From contig JAFXJH010000094.1 in NCBI GenBank assembly GCA_017532425.1, positions 1 through 55,341 of the forward strand: 55,341 nt of DNA, written 5' to 3'. The first letter of the stretch is position 1; every line of letters begins with the position of its first letter. The stretch comes from Clostridia bacterium. GTDB taxonomy: Bacteria > Bacillota > Clostridia > Oscillospirales > CAG-272. The translations under genes and the position numbers were made by a program. This document shows positions 7,608 through 16,277 of this stretch, piece by piece. A model generated the notes under the pieces. The model was not told the DNA's origin and made no database searches. It was given only the letters and a program-made list of their open reading frames with translations.

Positions 7608-8762
7608 TTAAACAAAATCAATGACTTCTCCGCCCGAAAGTGCGGCAAGTCCGTATTTTAAAGCCTTTGCCGCCACGGCACGCTCGCGCTCATCCTCGCT
7701 GCTTAGCTTTGGAAGAAGCTCTCTGAAAAACGCACCCTTCACCGTAAGATCGTTCATAAGTGCATCGCAGTCGAAGAGCGGCAGAGTCTCATCCTTTATT
7801 TCAAGCGCCGAGACGTTTGCAAAGAGAGCTTTTATTCTTTCTGTAGGAATATCCGCAGACGGCGAAATATCTCCCGTAAGTATCAGACGAAGCATAATTC
7901 TTTCGTCACAGCTCTGCTTTTCGGCAAATGCTCTTATCTTTTCGAGTATTTCTTCGGCGTTTACCGAGCCCGAAAGATCGATCTCACCGCAAATATAAAC
8001 TCGCTTTGCAAGCGGGACAAACTCATATTTTACCTCTGCCTTGCCTCCGCTTTTTTCAAGCGTCAGGAAAAATGCTCCCCTTTCGCCGCAGTCGTGGAAG
8101 CTCTGACCCTCAAGCGATCCCGAATAGCCGTAAGTTGTGTTATCTCTGCTGAAAAGCTCACCGCCGCTGTGCACGTGACCGAGGGCGGCATAGTCAAATC
8201 CCGCTCCGATTATCTGATCGGCTGTCATCGGGCAGTAATTCGTTGTGCGCGAGAAAATATCTGCGTGTGCGCAAAGAATATTTATATATTTTTTATCGCC
8301 CTCGCTTATTCTAAAGCCATCTATCGGACTCTTTTCCATATTCTGCGACGTGAAGGCGTATCCGTAGATGTTTACTCTTTCTTCGTCCTTTCCGACAGCT
8401 TCAAGAGTGATGCTTTCAAGCTCTTCGCTCTTAAACACAAAGACGTTTTCGGGAAGCGATACCCTTTCCCATACCGAATCGGGAGTATAGAAATCGTGAT
8501 TTCCCGGTGTTATTATAAATTTACATTCGGAAAAGGACGCCATATCCGAAAAAACGAGATCGAGCGTATCACCGGTGACCACGCCTCTGTCAAAAAGGTC
8601 TCCCGCAATAAAGACAATATCGGCACCAAAGCTTTTCGAGTGCTCTATCATACGCGAAAAGGTCGCGCGAAGCTCTTTTCTGCGTATTGCCCCCTTTTGC
8701 GCGTCTTCTGTTATAAATGGGCTGTCGAGATGCAGGTCGGCACAATGAACGAATTTTATCAT
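7608..8762 (-). CDS. yhaO: YhaO/SbcD-like metallophosphoesterase
   Basis: Predicted exonuclease subunit that pairs with the downstream SMC-like ATPase, equivalent to SbcD/Mre11. The 384 residues start with the calcineurin-like fold: FVHCADLHLDSPF (metal ligands D and H), FIAGDLFDRG and FIITPGNHDFY. The later histidine motifs are ILCAHADIF and ALGHVHSGG. The C-terminal 150 residues are the variable capping and ATPase-binding part. CGGAG lies six bases before the ATG. The gene leads the two-gene unit and lies back-to-back with nothing obvious in between, so its promoter should be in the AT-rich 70 bases upstream. Substrate specificity cannot be read from sequence. Confidence 0.92.
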   Translation of the reverse strand: MIKFVHCADLHLDSPFITEDAQKGAIRRKELRATFSRMIEHSKSFGADIVFIAGDLFDRGVVTGDTLDLVFSDMASFSECKFIITPGNHDFYTPDSVWERVSLPENVFVFKSEELESITLEAVGKDEERVNIYGYAFTSQNMEKSPIDGFRISEGDKKYINILCAHADIFSRTTNYCPMTADQIIGAGFDYAALGHVHSGGELFSRDNTTYGYSGSLEGQSFHDCGERGAFFLTLEKSGGKAEVKYEFVPLAKRVYICGEIDLSGSVNAEEILEKIRAFAEKQSCDERIMLRLILTGDISPSADIPTERIKALFANVSALEIKDETLPLFDCDALMNDLTVKGAFFRELLPKLSSEDERERAVAAKALKYGLAALSGGEVIDFV

Positions 8763-8835
8763 ATCTATCTCCGTAGTAGTAAAATTACTCTTTTTTGATT
8801 ATATCACATATTTTACTTAATTTCAACAATATATA

Positions 8836-9675
8836 TTACCTATCGGTAAAAAGGCTCTTTTTTCTGAACTCCGCAGGTGAAATACCGTATTTTTTTTTGA
8901 AAGCGCGGCTGAAATAGAGCGGATCGGAAAATCCCGCGTCAAAAGCCACCTCGCTTACCGCAAGAGCGGTAGATACAAGCATTTGCGACGCTCTTTCAAG
9001 CCGCAGAGAAAGCAGGTAAGCATACGGAGAAGTGCCCGTAGACTCCTTGAATATGTGCATAAATCTCCCCTTGCTGACGCCGATCATAGAAGCGTAAAAT
9101 TCAGTATCTCTCTCCTCGCGGTAATTTTTATTCATATGGACTATCACGGGGCGGAGCCGCTCGTCTATCTGCATACTTTTCTGCGCGCTGTAGACCTTGC
9201 CTATCTCGCATATCAGGGACAGAAGCTCGGATGCAAGAGTCAGTCCGCGCACAGGAGTGGTGAGCGCGTAGTTAAAAGTCATTCTTTCAAGTATTTTCGA
9301 TATTCTCGGATGCTTTTTCTCGCCTGCAAAAACTACTCTGCCGCCAAGTCCCGCCTCTGAAAGTATATCCTCCGCCGAGACTCCCGAAAAGTGTATCCAG
9401 TAGCAAACGCCCGATATCTGCAGATAATTCTGCTTTTCAAACGGCGGATATATCAGAAATCCGCCTTCGGTGAGAATTTCTTCCCTATCTCCGACTATAG
9501 CACGCATTTCGCCGCTTTCGATATAGATAAGGTGATAGTCCACTCTTCCCTTTTCGCGCACCGTCCTGTGCGTAGAGTCTATGTGCACGCCGCAGGAATT
9601 TACCTCTAAAAATTTAACCGACCTTTTATTCGTCGTATCAAAAATATCGCCGTAATATATTCTTTCTTCTTTCAT
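8836..9675 (-). CDS. AraC-family transcription regulator
   Basis: A 279-residue regulator with an N-terminal cupin-like sugar-sensing domain (about residues 25-160; HIDSTHRTVREKGRVDYHLIYIESGE) and a C-terminal AraC double helix-turn-helix (about 180-275). The latter shows IGVSKGRFMHIFKESTGTSP and the typical second-helix block VAFDAGFSDPLYFSRAFKKKYGISPAEFR. The upstream ribosome binding site is weak, which suggests low expression. It is divergent from the GH4 glycosidase gene with a 169-base spacer, so it very probably controls that gene in response to an alpha-galactoside or related sugar; the effector is inferred. Confidence 0.92.
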   Translation of the reverse strand: MKEERIYYGDIFDTTNKRSVKFLEVNSCGVHIDSTHRTVREKGRVDYHLIYIESGEMRAIVGDREEILTEGGFLIYPPFEKQNYLQISGVCYWIHFSGVSAEDILSEAGLGGRVVFAGEKKHPRISKILERMTFNYALTTPVRGLTLASELLSLICEIGKVYSAQKSMQIDERLRPVIVHMNKNYREERDTEFYASMIGVSKGRFMHIFKESTGTSPYAYLLSLRLERASQMLVSTALAVSEVAFDAGFSDPLYFSRAFKKKYGISPAEFRKKSLFTDR

Positions 9676-9762
9676 ACCGAGCCGTCCGAAATATAAGTAT
9701 CAATACATTTTAAATTATAATAGCAAAATTCTCTTTTGTCAACAGCAATATTGTCCATGTTA

Positions 9763-9809
9763 TTGACAGCATATGATATTTTCATTTAAAATTATACGTG
9801 CTATCATAT
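9763..9809 (+). promoter_or_regulatory. GH4 gene promoter with flanking inverted repeat
   Basis: TTGACA at 9763-9768 is followed after 18 bases by TAAAAT. An inverted repeat, ATATGATA (9771-9778) and TATCATAT (9802-9809), surrounds the -10 box. It is a candidate operator for the divergent AraC-type regulator or another repressor, although AT-rich palindromes can arise by chance. Confidence 0.45.
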
Positions 9810-9844
9810 ATATAGATATTACAAGCTGAAAGGAAGATAATTTT

Positions 9845-11164
9845 ATGAAAAAATTTGCTTTTATCGGCGCAGGAAGCGTTACATTCACACGCACTGTTGT
9901 CCGTGACCTCTTTACTTTCCCCGCTTTTGCCGATGCGGAAATAGCACTTATGGACATAAATTCCGAAAAGCTCGACTACATCCGCCGCTGCTGCGAAAAG
10001 ATAAAGGACGCTATGGGTGTGGATGCAAAAATAACTGCCACCACAGACCGAGTCGAGGCTCTGCGAGGTGCCGACGGCATTGTTTGCACGGTCTTTAACG
10101 GTGACATCGACGTTTGGAAATACGACATTGAGATACCAAAGAAGTACGGTGTCGATATGAACATCGGCGACACGCGAAGCATAGCGGGAATATTCCGCGC
10201 GGCAAGAAACATTCCGCTTATGCTCGATATATGCAGAGACATCGAAAAATACTGCCCGAATGCGGTATTCCTCAATTACACGAACCCTATGTCTATGCTC
10301 TGCCGCGCTATGCAGCTCTACTCAAACGTAAACGTAACAGGTCTCTGCCACAGCGTTCAGGGAACTATAGATATGCTCGCATCTTGGCTGGGTGCTCCCA
10401 TAGAGGAGATAACCTACACCTGCGCGGGAGTAAACCATCAAGCATTTTACACCGAGATCAAATGGAACGGTGTTGACGCTTACCCTCTTCTGCGCGAAAA
10501 ACTAAACGATCCCGTATATTATAACAAGGAGATCGTGCGCAACGAGATGTTTAAGCACTTCGGATACTACGTAACCGAATCCTCGGGGCACAATTCGGAA
10601 TACAATTACTGGTTCCGCAAGCGTCCCGATCTTATCGAAAAATACTGTTCACCGCACGAAGGTGCGAACTGGAATCCGGGAGAATACGCGTTTTCGCTTA
10701 ATCTCCGCAAAGAACGTCTTCTCACTTGGAGAGATGATTTCGAAAAATGGATCCAAAACGGAAAAGTCGACAAGAATCGCAGTCGCGAATACTGCGCAGA
10801 GATATTCAACGCTATGATCGGCGACGGAAAGCCTTTTGAGTTCAACGGAAACGTCATAAACGACGGCTGTATAAAAAATCTGCCCGACGACACCTGTGTT
10901 GAGGTTCCTGTAGTCGCATCCCGTTTCGGACTTCGCAAATGCGTCGTAGGTTCTCTTCCCGACGAGGTTGCCATTCTCGTAAACACGACAGCGCGTATGG
11001 AAAATCTCGCGGTCGAAGCGATAATGCAGAAAGACAAGCGAAAGCTCATTCAGGCGTGCTATATGGATCCTCTCTGCTCGGCGGTCTGCTCGCTCTCGGA
11101 GATCGAAAGTATGGCAAACGAGCTTTTCGAGATCAACAAGGAATTTCTCGGAGATTATAAGTAA
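9845..11164 (+). CDS. melA: GH4 alpha-galactosidase (MelA-type)
   Basis: Family GH4 glycosidases use NAD+ and a divalent metal in a redox-assisted hydrolysis and act in the cytoplasm. The 439-residue length is normal. Visible motifs are the Rossmann start KFAFIGAGSVTFTR, NYTNPM (about 144-149), the metal-binding CHSVQGT (Cys168) and GVNHQAF (His198). The CHSVQGT form is typical of alpha-galactosidases such as MelA rather than the 6-phospho-beta-glucosidases. Other alpha-glycoside specificities (glucose, glucuronate) cannot be excluded. AAAGGAAG precedes the ATG by eight bases. No transporter gene is adjacent, so sugar uptake must be encoded elsewhere. A terminator follows directly. Confidence 0.9.
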   Translation: MKKFAFIGAGSVTFTRTVVRDLFTFPAFADAEIALMDINSEKLDYIRRCCEKIKDAMGVDAKITATTDRVEALRGADGIVCTVFNGDIDVWKYDIEIPKKYGVDMNIGDTRSIAGIFRAARNIPLMLDICRDIEKYCPNAVFLNYTNPMSMLCRAMQLYSNVNVTGLCHSVQGTIDMLASWLGAPIEEITYTCAGVNHQAFYTEIKWNGVDAYPLLREKLNDPVYYNKEIVRNEMFKHFGYYVTESSGHNSEYNYWFRKRPDLIEKYCSPHEGANWNPGEYAFSLNLRKERLLTWRDDFEKWIQNGKVDKNRSREYCAEIFNAMIGDGKPFEFNGNVINDGCIKNLPDDTCVEVPVVASRFGLRKCVVGSLPDEVAILVNTTARMENLAVEAIMQKDKRKLIQACYMDPLCSAVCSLSEIESMANELFEINKEFLGDYK

Positions 11165-11167
11165 AAT

Positions 11168-11199
11168 AACAAAAGGAGGCTTTAGACCTCCTTTTTGTT
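11168..11199. terminator. Bidirectional intrinsic terminator
   Basis: AACAAAAGGAGG and CCTCCTTTTTGTT form a long stem with a short loop. It lies between the convergent GH4 gene and the acidic secreted protein gene, with T-rich flanks on both strands. Confidence 0.85.
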
Positions 11200-11215
11200 A
11201 TCTTTTTTATCTGCT

Positions 11216-11782
11216 TTATCTTTTACTTCCGCTCGGCTTACTCATAGTCGGGATCATAACAACTATCAGTATAATAACAGCCACGGCTATTATAGCCGCC
11301 ACGATAAGACCGGTATAGCTGAATTTCTTATCGTCCTTACCGTCTTTTACACCGTCATCATCTTTATTATCGTCCTTATCGCCGATATTTGCGTCATCAT
11401 CCGGCTTTGCATCGTCTTTATCCATCTCTCCGCCGATATCGGTATCGTTATCCTTACCGTCATCCGGAGGTGTCGTATCGTTTGTGCCCGGATCTGTGGT
11501 ATCGCCGTCATCGGTATAAGGCGTCGGGTCACCCCTGTCCTCATTAAAGAAATTGTCCTTATCCTTATAGCTGTCAGCCGATTTTCCTCGGTCGCTTCCG
11601 TCGTAATTTCTATTACCGTCAAAGCCTTCTCGACTGTCAGGCAGACCGTTACCGCCGAAGCCTTCGTTACCGCTGTATCCGTCGTAGGCAAACACAGCGC
11701 ACACCGACGTAGAAAGAAGCGCTATAAGCAAAGCACAGATCACGATCGCCGAAATATGCGATCTCTTGTTTTGAATTTTCAC
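11216..11782 (-). CDS. Acidic, low-complexity membrane-anchored exported protein
   Basis: I place the start at a GTG preceded by AAAGGA nine bases upstream. This gives a 188-residue protein with a basic N-terminus and a signal-like hydrophobic segment (residues 10-30, ending near SVCAVFAYDG). An extremely acidic, Asp-, Gly- and Thr-rich disordered region follows (TDPGTNDTTPPDDGKD; many DDK/DKDD blocks), then a single transmembrane helix (about residues 160-182) and a short basic tail. A longer reading frame continues upstream to 12070, but it overlaps the methyltransferase gene and lacks sense there. Function unknown. The acidic linker could bind calcium or act as a cell wall-spanning spacer; this is inference. 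Confidence 0.75.
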   Translation of the reverse strand: MKIQNKRSHISAIVICALLIALLSTSVCAVFAYDGYSGNEGFGGNGLPDSREGFDGNRNYDGSDRGKSADSYKDKDNFFNEDRGDPTPYTDDGDTTDPGTNDTTPPDDGKDNDTDIGGEMDKDDAKPDDDANIGDKDDNKDDDGVKDGKDDKKFSYTGLIVAAIIAVAVIILIVVMIPTMSKPSGSKR

Positions 11783-11860
11783 TTTATGAATTCCTTTCTT
11801 TATGAATTCATAAATAGTATTCGCAGATCGACCCGTTTTATTTGTGGAATAATTTGATAA

Positions 11861-11892
11861 AATAAAAAGGTGATGTATAAAAACATCACCCA
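11861..11892 (-). terminator. Intrinsic terminator after the methyltransferase gene
   Basis: On the minus strand GGTGATGT and ACATCACC form a hairpin followed by a T-rich run (TTTTTATTTT). It separates the methyltransferase from the acidic exported protein, which therefore probably has its own promoter. Confidence 0.75.
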
Positions 11893-11900
11893 AAATTTTT

Positions 11901-12662
11901 TCAAACCCTTCTCGCAACGAAATAATGCCTCTCATCGCTATCGGAGACGCGCACGCCGTCGCCGAGGTCAAAATCGTGCTTTGCGCTGAGTATAATGGTT
12001 TCAAAGCCATTCTTTTCGAGAAGCTCGGAAAGCTCGCTATCGGTATAAACGTACTCTCTCTGAGTTTCAAACGAACGCCTATAGCTTCCGTCGGGATTTT
12101 TTATAAAGAAGGTCAGATCAAAGTCGCACATACGTCTGCGCGGCACGTAAAAATTCTGCCAGACGCAGTAAACGTCCTTTTCATCGTAAATATAGCTGTT
12201 ATTTCCGTATATGTTTTTGAATTTATATTCGGTATTGACGTCAAAGAAAAGGTATCCGCCGACACGGATATGCTCTGCGGCGCGCGCGAAAAATCCGTCA
12301 AGAGCATCCTTGCCTCTGATGTAATTCACGCTGTCAAGACAGCAAACGGCCGCATCGTAGGTCTGCGCAAGGTCAAGGCAGGTCATATCCTGACATACGA
12401 GCGCAGGGTAAAGCGAAAGCTCTGCCATAGCGTTTTGCGCAACCGAGAGCATTTCCTCGGAAAGGTCCACTCCCGTAACAGAGTATCCCATTTTCGCAAG
12501 CTCGAGAGTCATTTTTCCCGTACCGCAAGCGATATCGAGTATACTTGCCTTTTCGGGTATATTACTTGCTTTCAGAAAATCGGAAATATCCTTTGCCCAT
12601 CCGGGATAGTCGATCTCGCTGTTAAAGCGATCGTAAAACTCGGCAAGAACGTCGTAACTCAT
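11901..12662 (-). CDS. Class I SAM-dependent methyltransferase
   Basis: A 253-residue cytoplasmic methyltransferase of the small-molecule type. Motif I is ILDIACGTGKMTLELAKMGY (about 41-60), followed by VTGVDLSEEML. The later motif YDAAVCCLDSVNYI and the strand GGYLFFDVNTEYKF complete the Rossmann-like core. Its start codon overlaps the stop codon of the upstream membrane protein gene by one base (TGATG), so the two are translationally coupled. The methyl acceptor is unknown. The genetic link to a polytopic membrane protein could point to a membrane-associated substrate, but this is inference. Confidence 0.9.
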   Translation of the reverse strand: MSYDVLAEFYDRFNSEIDYPGWAKDISDFLKASNIPEKASILDIACGTGKMTLELAKMGYSVTGVDLSEEMLSVAQNAMAELSLYPALVCQDMTCLDLAQTYDAAVCCLDSVNYIRGKDALDGFFARAAEHIRVGGYLFFDVNTEYKFKNIYGNNSYIYDEKDVYCVWQNFYVPRRRMCDFDLTFFIKNPDGSYRRSFETQREYVYTDSELSELLEKNGFETIILSAKHDFDLGDGVRVSDSDERHYFVARRV

Positions 12663-13612
12663 CAGCTTTCCGAGCCTTCCGAGCCTACAGCTTCTTCAGC
12701 TTCGTTTGATCCTTCATTATCTTCTGTTTCTTCGATCTCCTCGGGATCTTCTGTCTTGACCGATGCAAACGCGAGCGAATAAAGTCTTATGAAGGCGTAA
12801 ACTCCGATCATAAGCGCCGCCATATAATAAGGTATCTCAAAGGATGAGGGATATACACCGATTATCGAGGATACAACGCCCGCAAGACCTGCGGAGAATT
12901 CAAAGGATGCTGTAAGCGCGCACACAAAGAAGTATTTACGTGCGTTTCCTCTCGAAAAGGCAAATCTCACCTCGTAGAGGATAAAGAGTGCGGCAAAGCA
13001 GGTCGCGCATATCATAGAAAGCTTACGGGGAGACATTACCCAGTCGGTAACGTCAAAATAAAGGCGGAGAATATATGCAAGCACCCAAAGAAGCGTAAGG
13101 CTTCCGAAAAATGCGTTTATCTTTTTCTTAAGTCCTGCAAGAACAAAGTAAATAGGCGCGATAGGAGTAAGCACTATCATTATCTGATAGCAGAGCGTTG
13201 CCATTTCAAGCTTTTCGAGAAGGTCGGCATTATTTTTTATAGGCGCACCGTAGCCGATATCAAACGCTCCGTAAAGCACGTACATAACGAATATAACGAG
13301 ATATACAGCCACAAGCATAAGCGACACTACGTACATAGAGGATATTCCCTTTTCGGGAAGACTGCTCGTCGAGTAGCTCTTTTTATTTACGGACAGCATT
13401 CCGACAAGTGCTATAAAAGCTATTACAAATGCAAGTATCGGCAAAATAACGGTCGGTGCGTCGTTTGAATAGAGATAGTTATCCTCAAGATAGGCGGAGT
13501 TGATAAAAGTCAGGGCTGCCGCTGAAACAAATGACAGTATCAGTAAAAGCACAAACGCTGCTTTGCTTTTTACAGAGCCCACGCCTTGAGCCTCGCTGTG
13601 TGATGAAATCAT
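12662..13612 (-). CDS. Polytopic membrane protein, unknown function
   Basis: A 316-residue protein with about eight predicted transmembrane helices, spread from residue 19 to about 275. It ends in a highly acidic cytoplasmic tail of about 40 residues (EDPEEIEETEDNEGSNEAEE). I do not recognise a family motif. GGAG lies eight bases before the ATG and a good promoter lies upstream. It is co-transcribed and overlaps by one base with the methyltransferase gene. Confidence 0.75.
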   Translation of the reverse strand: MISSHSEAQGVGSVKSKAAFVLLLILSFVSAAALTFINSAYLEDNYLYSNDAPTVILPILAFVIAFIALVGMLSVNKKSYSTSSLPEKGISSMYVVSLMLVAVYLVIFVMYVLYGAFDIGYGAPIKNNADLLEKLEMATLCYQIMIVLTPIAPIYFVLAGLKKKINAFFGSLTLLWVLAYILRLYFDVTDWVMSPRKLSMICATCFAALFILYEVRFAFSRGNARKYFFVCALTASFEFSAGLAGVVSSIIGVYPSSFEIPYYMAALMIGVYAFIRLYSLAFASVKTEDPEEIEETEDNEGSNEAEEAVGSEGSES

Positions 13613-13658
13613 TATATAGTCTCCTTTTTACAGATGTAGCAAATAAAAATTCATATCT

Positions 13659-13689
13659 ATTATACAACACTTGAAGATACTTTTCAAGT
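13659..13689 (-). promoter_or_regulatory. Promoter with internal palindrome for the membrane protein/methyltransferase unit
   Basis: On the minus strand TTGAAA and TATAAT are separated by exactly 17 bases. The -35 box and spacer contain the palindrome ACTTGAA(gatact)TTTCAAGT, which could be a repressor site. The start codon is about 47 bases downstream of the -10 box. Confidence 0.6.
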
Positions 13690-13767
13690 ATATTTTAAGA
13701 TTTTGCTTTTATTTATCACTTTTTCTCTATAAAAACGCACTCAAATATTAATATTTAGTAAAAAGCC

Positions 13768-13796
13768 TTGACAAAACATTGATAAAACATTACAAT
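13768..13796 (+). promoter_or_regulatory. Near-consensus promoter of the glycolipid operon
   Basis: TTGACA, a 17-base spacer and TACAAT give a near-perfect housekeeping promoter. Predicted transcription starts around 13803, leaving a leader of about 65 bases before the acyltransferase start. Confidence 0.75.
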
Positions 13797-13867
13797 ATTA
13801 TATGTTGAGATCTTTGTCTGTATAATACTTTGATCATACAATAAATGTTTTGCGGAAAGATGCACAA

Positions 13868-14374
13868 ATGCCTTTTATATACAGCCTTATTTACGTTATA
13901 TTTCTCGGAATAATCTCTCATTTTATCGGAGAGTCGATACCGAGAAGAAAATTCGACCCCGATAAATTCCCCTTCAAGCTGTTTAGCTGGGAAAACGGCG
14001 GAGAGCTCTACATTAAGATCGGAATCAAGAAGTGGAAGAACAAGCTTCCCGACATGAGCAAAATTATGAAGGATATGGTCCCGAAAAAGGTGAACTTCAA
14101 TTCCACTGCCTCGGACGTGACCGTTTTAATTCAAGAAACCTGCAAAGCAGAGCTTATTCACGGTCTGCTTTGCCTCGTTTCGCCTATTATCATCCTTTTT
14201 TGGATCGACAGCTCTATTACAGCCGGAATAATACTCACTCTTATATACATCCTCTTTAATATTCCGTTTATAATCATACAGAGGTTTAACCGACCTAACC
14301 TTATGCGACTCGCAGAAAGGCTCTCAAAAAGAGATAAAAGAATAAAAAATGAGAATTCTGATACTCTCGTGTAA
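13868..14374 (+). CDS. CrtO-like glycosyl acyltransferase family membrane protein
   Basis: A small membrane protein (168 residues from the ATG I chose, which has GGAAAG eight bases upstream; an in-frame TTG six codons earlier lacks a site). A first hydrophobic segment (residues 1-20) and two later ones (about 100-140) flank a soluble block. That block has RRKFDPDKFPFKLFSWENGG and YIKIGIKKWKNKLPDMSKI, which strongly resembles the staphylococcal glycosyl-4,4'-diaponeurosporenoate acyltransferase (CrtO) family. No carotenoid genes are present, so here it more likely acylates another glycolipid. It overlaps the following glycosyltransferase gene by 26 bases. The family match is from memory and the substrate is inferred. 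Confidence 0.7.
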   Translation: MPFIYSLIYVIFLGIISHFIGESIPRRKFDPDKFPFKLFSWENGGELYIKIGIKKWKNKLPDMSKIMKDMVPKKVNFNSTASDVTVLIQETCKAELIHGLLCLVSPIIILFWIDSSITAGIILTLIYILFNIPFIIIQRFNRPNLMRLAERLSKRDKRIKNENSDTLV

Positions 14375-15452
14375 CACGGGCGGCGGACACAACTCTGCCG
14401 GCATGGCAATAAAAAAATATTTTTCGGAAAAGGATATTCCGTGTGAAATGGCAGATGCTCTCGCATTTCTGTCGGAAAAGGCTTCCTTGCTTGTAAGCCA
14501 CGGACACGTATTCGTTTACCGCAAGCTCCCTCAGCTTTTCGGTGCGGGATACAAGTACGAGGAATCTCATCCTCCGAAATTCATCTACAAAAGCACGGCT
14601 ATGGGCGCAGATGCCCTCTACCGCGCTATATGCGAGCAGGGATACGATACCGTCATCTGCGTGCACGCATTTGCGGCAATGATGATGACAGAAATAAAAA
14701 AGCGTTACAATCCCGATATAAAAACATATTTCGTCGCTACCGACTACACTTGCAGTCCGGGGGTCGGTGACCTTGACGTAGACTATTTCTTCACTCCGCA
14801 CACTCTTCTCGGCGATGAATTTATTTCAAAGGGTATCCCCGCAGAAAAGGTAGTCGCAAGCGGAATTCCCGTAAAAGAGGAATTTCTCATTCCCGCAAGC
14901 CGCGAGGAGGCAAGAAAGATACTGCATCTTCCCGAAAATGCTCATATCCTGCTCTTCTGCTGCGGAAGTATGGGCGCAGGACCGATGTACAAGATAACCA
15001 AGGCCCTCGAAAAGCAGCTTGAAGACAATATGTATATCGTTGTTGTCTGCGGTACAAACCGTCAGCTTTACCGAAGAATAACTCAGTGTACCGCCGAAAG
15101 CGGAAAGGTTCGTGTCGTCGGTTATACTCATCAGGTAAGGCAGTATATGGCTGCAGCCGATCTTCTTCTCACAAAGCCGGGCGGACTCAGCACCACCGAA
15201 GCCTTCTATCAAAGACTTCCCGTGATAGCACTCGACGCTGTACCCGGATGCGAGACAAGAAATCTTGAATTCTTCACCCGAAACGGTATTGCCGTAACCT
15301 CAGACAGCATAAACGGCATCGTATCTCTCGTCATAAGCAAGCTCCCCGACAAGGATTTCCACGACAATATATCCCGAAATATGGAGAAGCTCTTCTTCGG
15401 AAATCCCACCAAAGCGCTTTGCGAATACGTTATAGAAAAAAACAAAGTCTGA
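14349..15452 (+). CDS. GT28 glycosyltransferase, MGDG synthase/UgtP type
   Basis: Transfers a hexose from a nucleotide sugar to diacylglycerol or a similar lipid at the inner membrane face. The 367 residues show the MGDG-synthase N-terminal motif ILILSCNTGGGHNSAGMAI, the acceptor-domain region TYFVATDYTCSPGVGDLDVD, and the sugar-nucleotide domain with LLFCCGSMGAGPMYKI and LLTKPGGLSTTEAFYQRLP. The last is the donor-binding signature. It overlaps the upstream acyltransferase gene and precedes PAP2, which supports a lipid role. The exact sugar and acceptor cannot be told. A stem-loop covers the stop codon. Confidence 0.9.
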   Translation: MRILILSCNTGGGHNSAGMAIKKYFSEKDIPCEMADALAFLSEKASLLVSHGHVFVYRKLPQLFGAGYKYEESHPPKFIYKSTAMGADALYRAICEQGYDTVICVHAFAAMMMTEIKKRYNPDIKTYFVATDYTCSPGVGDLDVDYFFTPHTLLGDEFISKGIPAEKVVASGIPVKEEFLIPASREEARKILHLPENAHILLFCCGSMGAGPMYKITKALEKQLEDNMYIVVVCGTNRQLYRRITQCTAESGKVRVVGYTHQVRQYMAAADLLLTKPGGLSTTEAFYQRLPVIALDAVPGCETRNLEFFTRNGIAVTSDSINGIVSLVISKLPDKDFHDNISRNMEKLFFGNPTKALCEYVIEKNKV

Positions 15453-15468
15453 ATCAAAATTCAGACTT
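15445..15468 (+). terminator. Stem-loop over the glycosyltransferase stop codon (possible attenuator)
   Basis: AAGTCTGAAT and ATTCAGACTT form a perfect 10-bp stem with a CAAA loop. The stop TGA is inside the left arm. A modest T-rich run (GGTTTTATGTTT) follows. It may reduce transcription into the PAP2 and FAD-protein genes, since the operon continues after 62 bases. Confidence 0.5.
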
Positions 15469-15530
15469 GGTTTTATGTTTAGCAAAGGTCAAAGGTCACA
15501 AATAACAACAGAAAGAAACGGTAACAACAA

Positions 15531-16259
15531 ATGATAGATTACAGAAAGCTCAGGCTTAATAATCTAAGATCTCCCGAATTTTCACATCTGCTTTTGCTGC
15601 TTTTTTGGCCGATATACGGGATCCTCTTCTGGCTTGCCGAAACAGGCTTCAGCGGACACGGATTTTATGAAAATTACACGCCTATATACTGTCCGCTTGA
15701 CGATATGATCCCATTTTGCGAGATATTCGTTATTCCCTATTACATATGGTTTGCCTTTATAGTCGGGATGCTTCTTTACACCATGCTTTTCGACGCGGCG
15801 GCATTTCGCAAAATGATGTGGATAGTAATAATTACGTACACAGCGACTATAATAATTTATTACATATTCCCGAACTGTCAGGAGCTACGTCCCAATCTTG
15901 AGTCGCTCGGACGCGACAATATTTTCATTGATATTGCACGAAATCTTTACGATTTTGATACCAACACAAACGTTTGTCCGTCGATACACGTACTCGGCTC
16001 AATGGCTGTCTTTATGCCCTCGTGGAACACAAAGCATATGACATCGTGGTGGTGCAGAACAATAATGTTTATACTTAACGTACTCATCTGCTTCTCCACC
16101 GTATTTTTAAAGCAGCACTCGATAATCGACGTATTCGCTTCGTTTGCTCTTTGTGCTATCGTATATCCGATAATCTTTTGGAAAAAATCCCCTCTCAACA
16201 AGAAAATAATGCAGAAATCTGCCGTTCACAACAAGGCAGAAGAAGCTATTACACTATAA
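15531..16259 (+). CDS. PAP2-family membrane phosphatase
   Basis: A 242-residue integral membrane protein with about six transmembrane helices and the PAP2 phosphatase motifs CPSIHVLGS (C2, about residues 148-156) and STVFLKQHSIIDV (C3; His and Asp conserved, the usual Arg after Ser replaced by Thr). PAP2 proteins dephosphorylate phosphatidate, undecaprenyl diphosphate or related lipids, or transfer lipid head groups. Here it follows a diacylglycerol glycosyltransferase, so producing diacylglycerol from phosphatidate would fit. The C1 motif is not clear. The start is the ATG with a weak AGAAAG site. The FAD-protein gene follows after 18 bases. Confidence 0.85.
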   Translation: MIDYRKLRLNNLRSPEFSHLLLLLFWPIYGILFWLAETGFSGHGFYENYTPIYCPLDDMIPFCEIFVIPYYIWFAFIVGMLLYTMLFDAAAFRKMMWIVIITYTATIIIYYIFPNCQELRPNLESLGRDNIFIDIARNLYDFDTNTNVCPSIHVLGSMAVFMPSWNTKHMTSWWCRTIMFILNVLICFSTVFLKQHSIIDVFASFALCAIVYPIIFWKKSPLNKKIMQKSAVHNKAEEAITL

Positions 16260-16277
16260 TTATAAAGGAATGATATT

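Noticed and set aside
11783..12070. N-terminal extension of the acidic exported protein
   Set aside because: This part overlaps the methyltransferase gene and its terminator, and would put the signal peptide in the middle of the protein. A GTG with a good ribosome binding site exists downstream.
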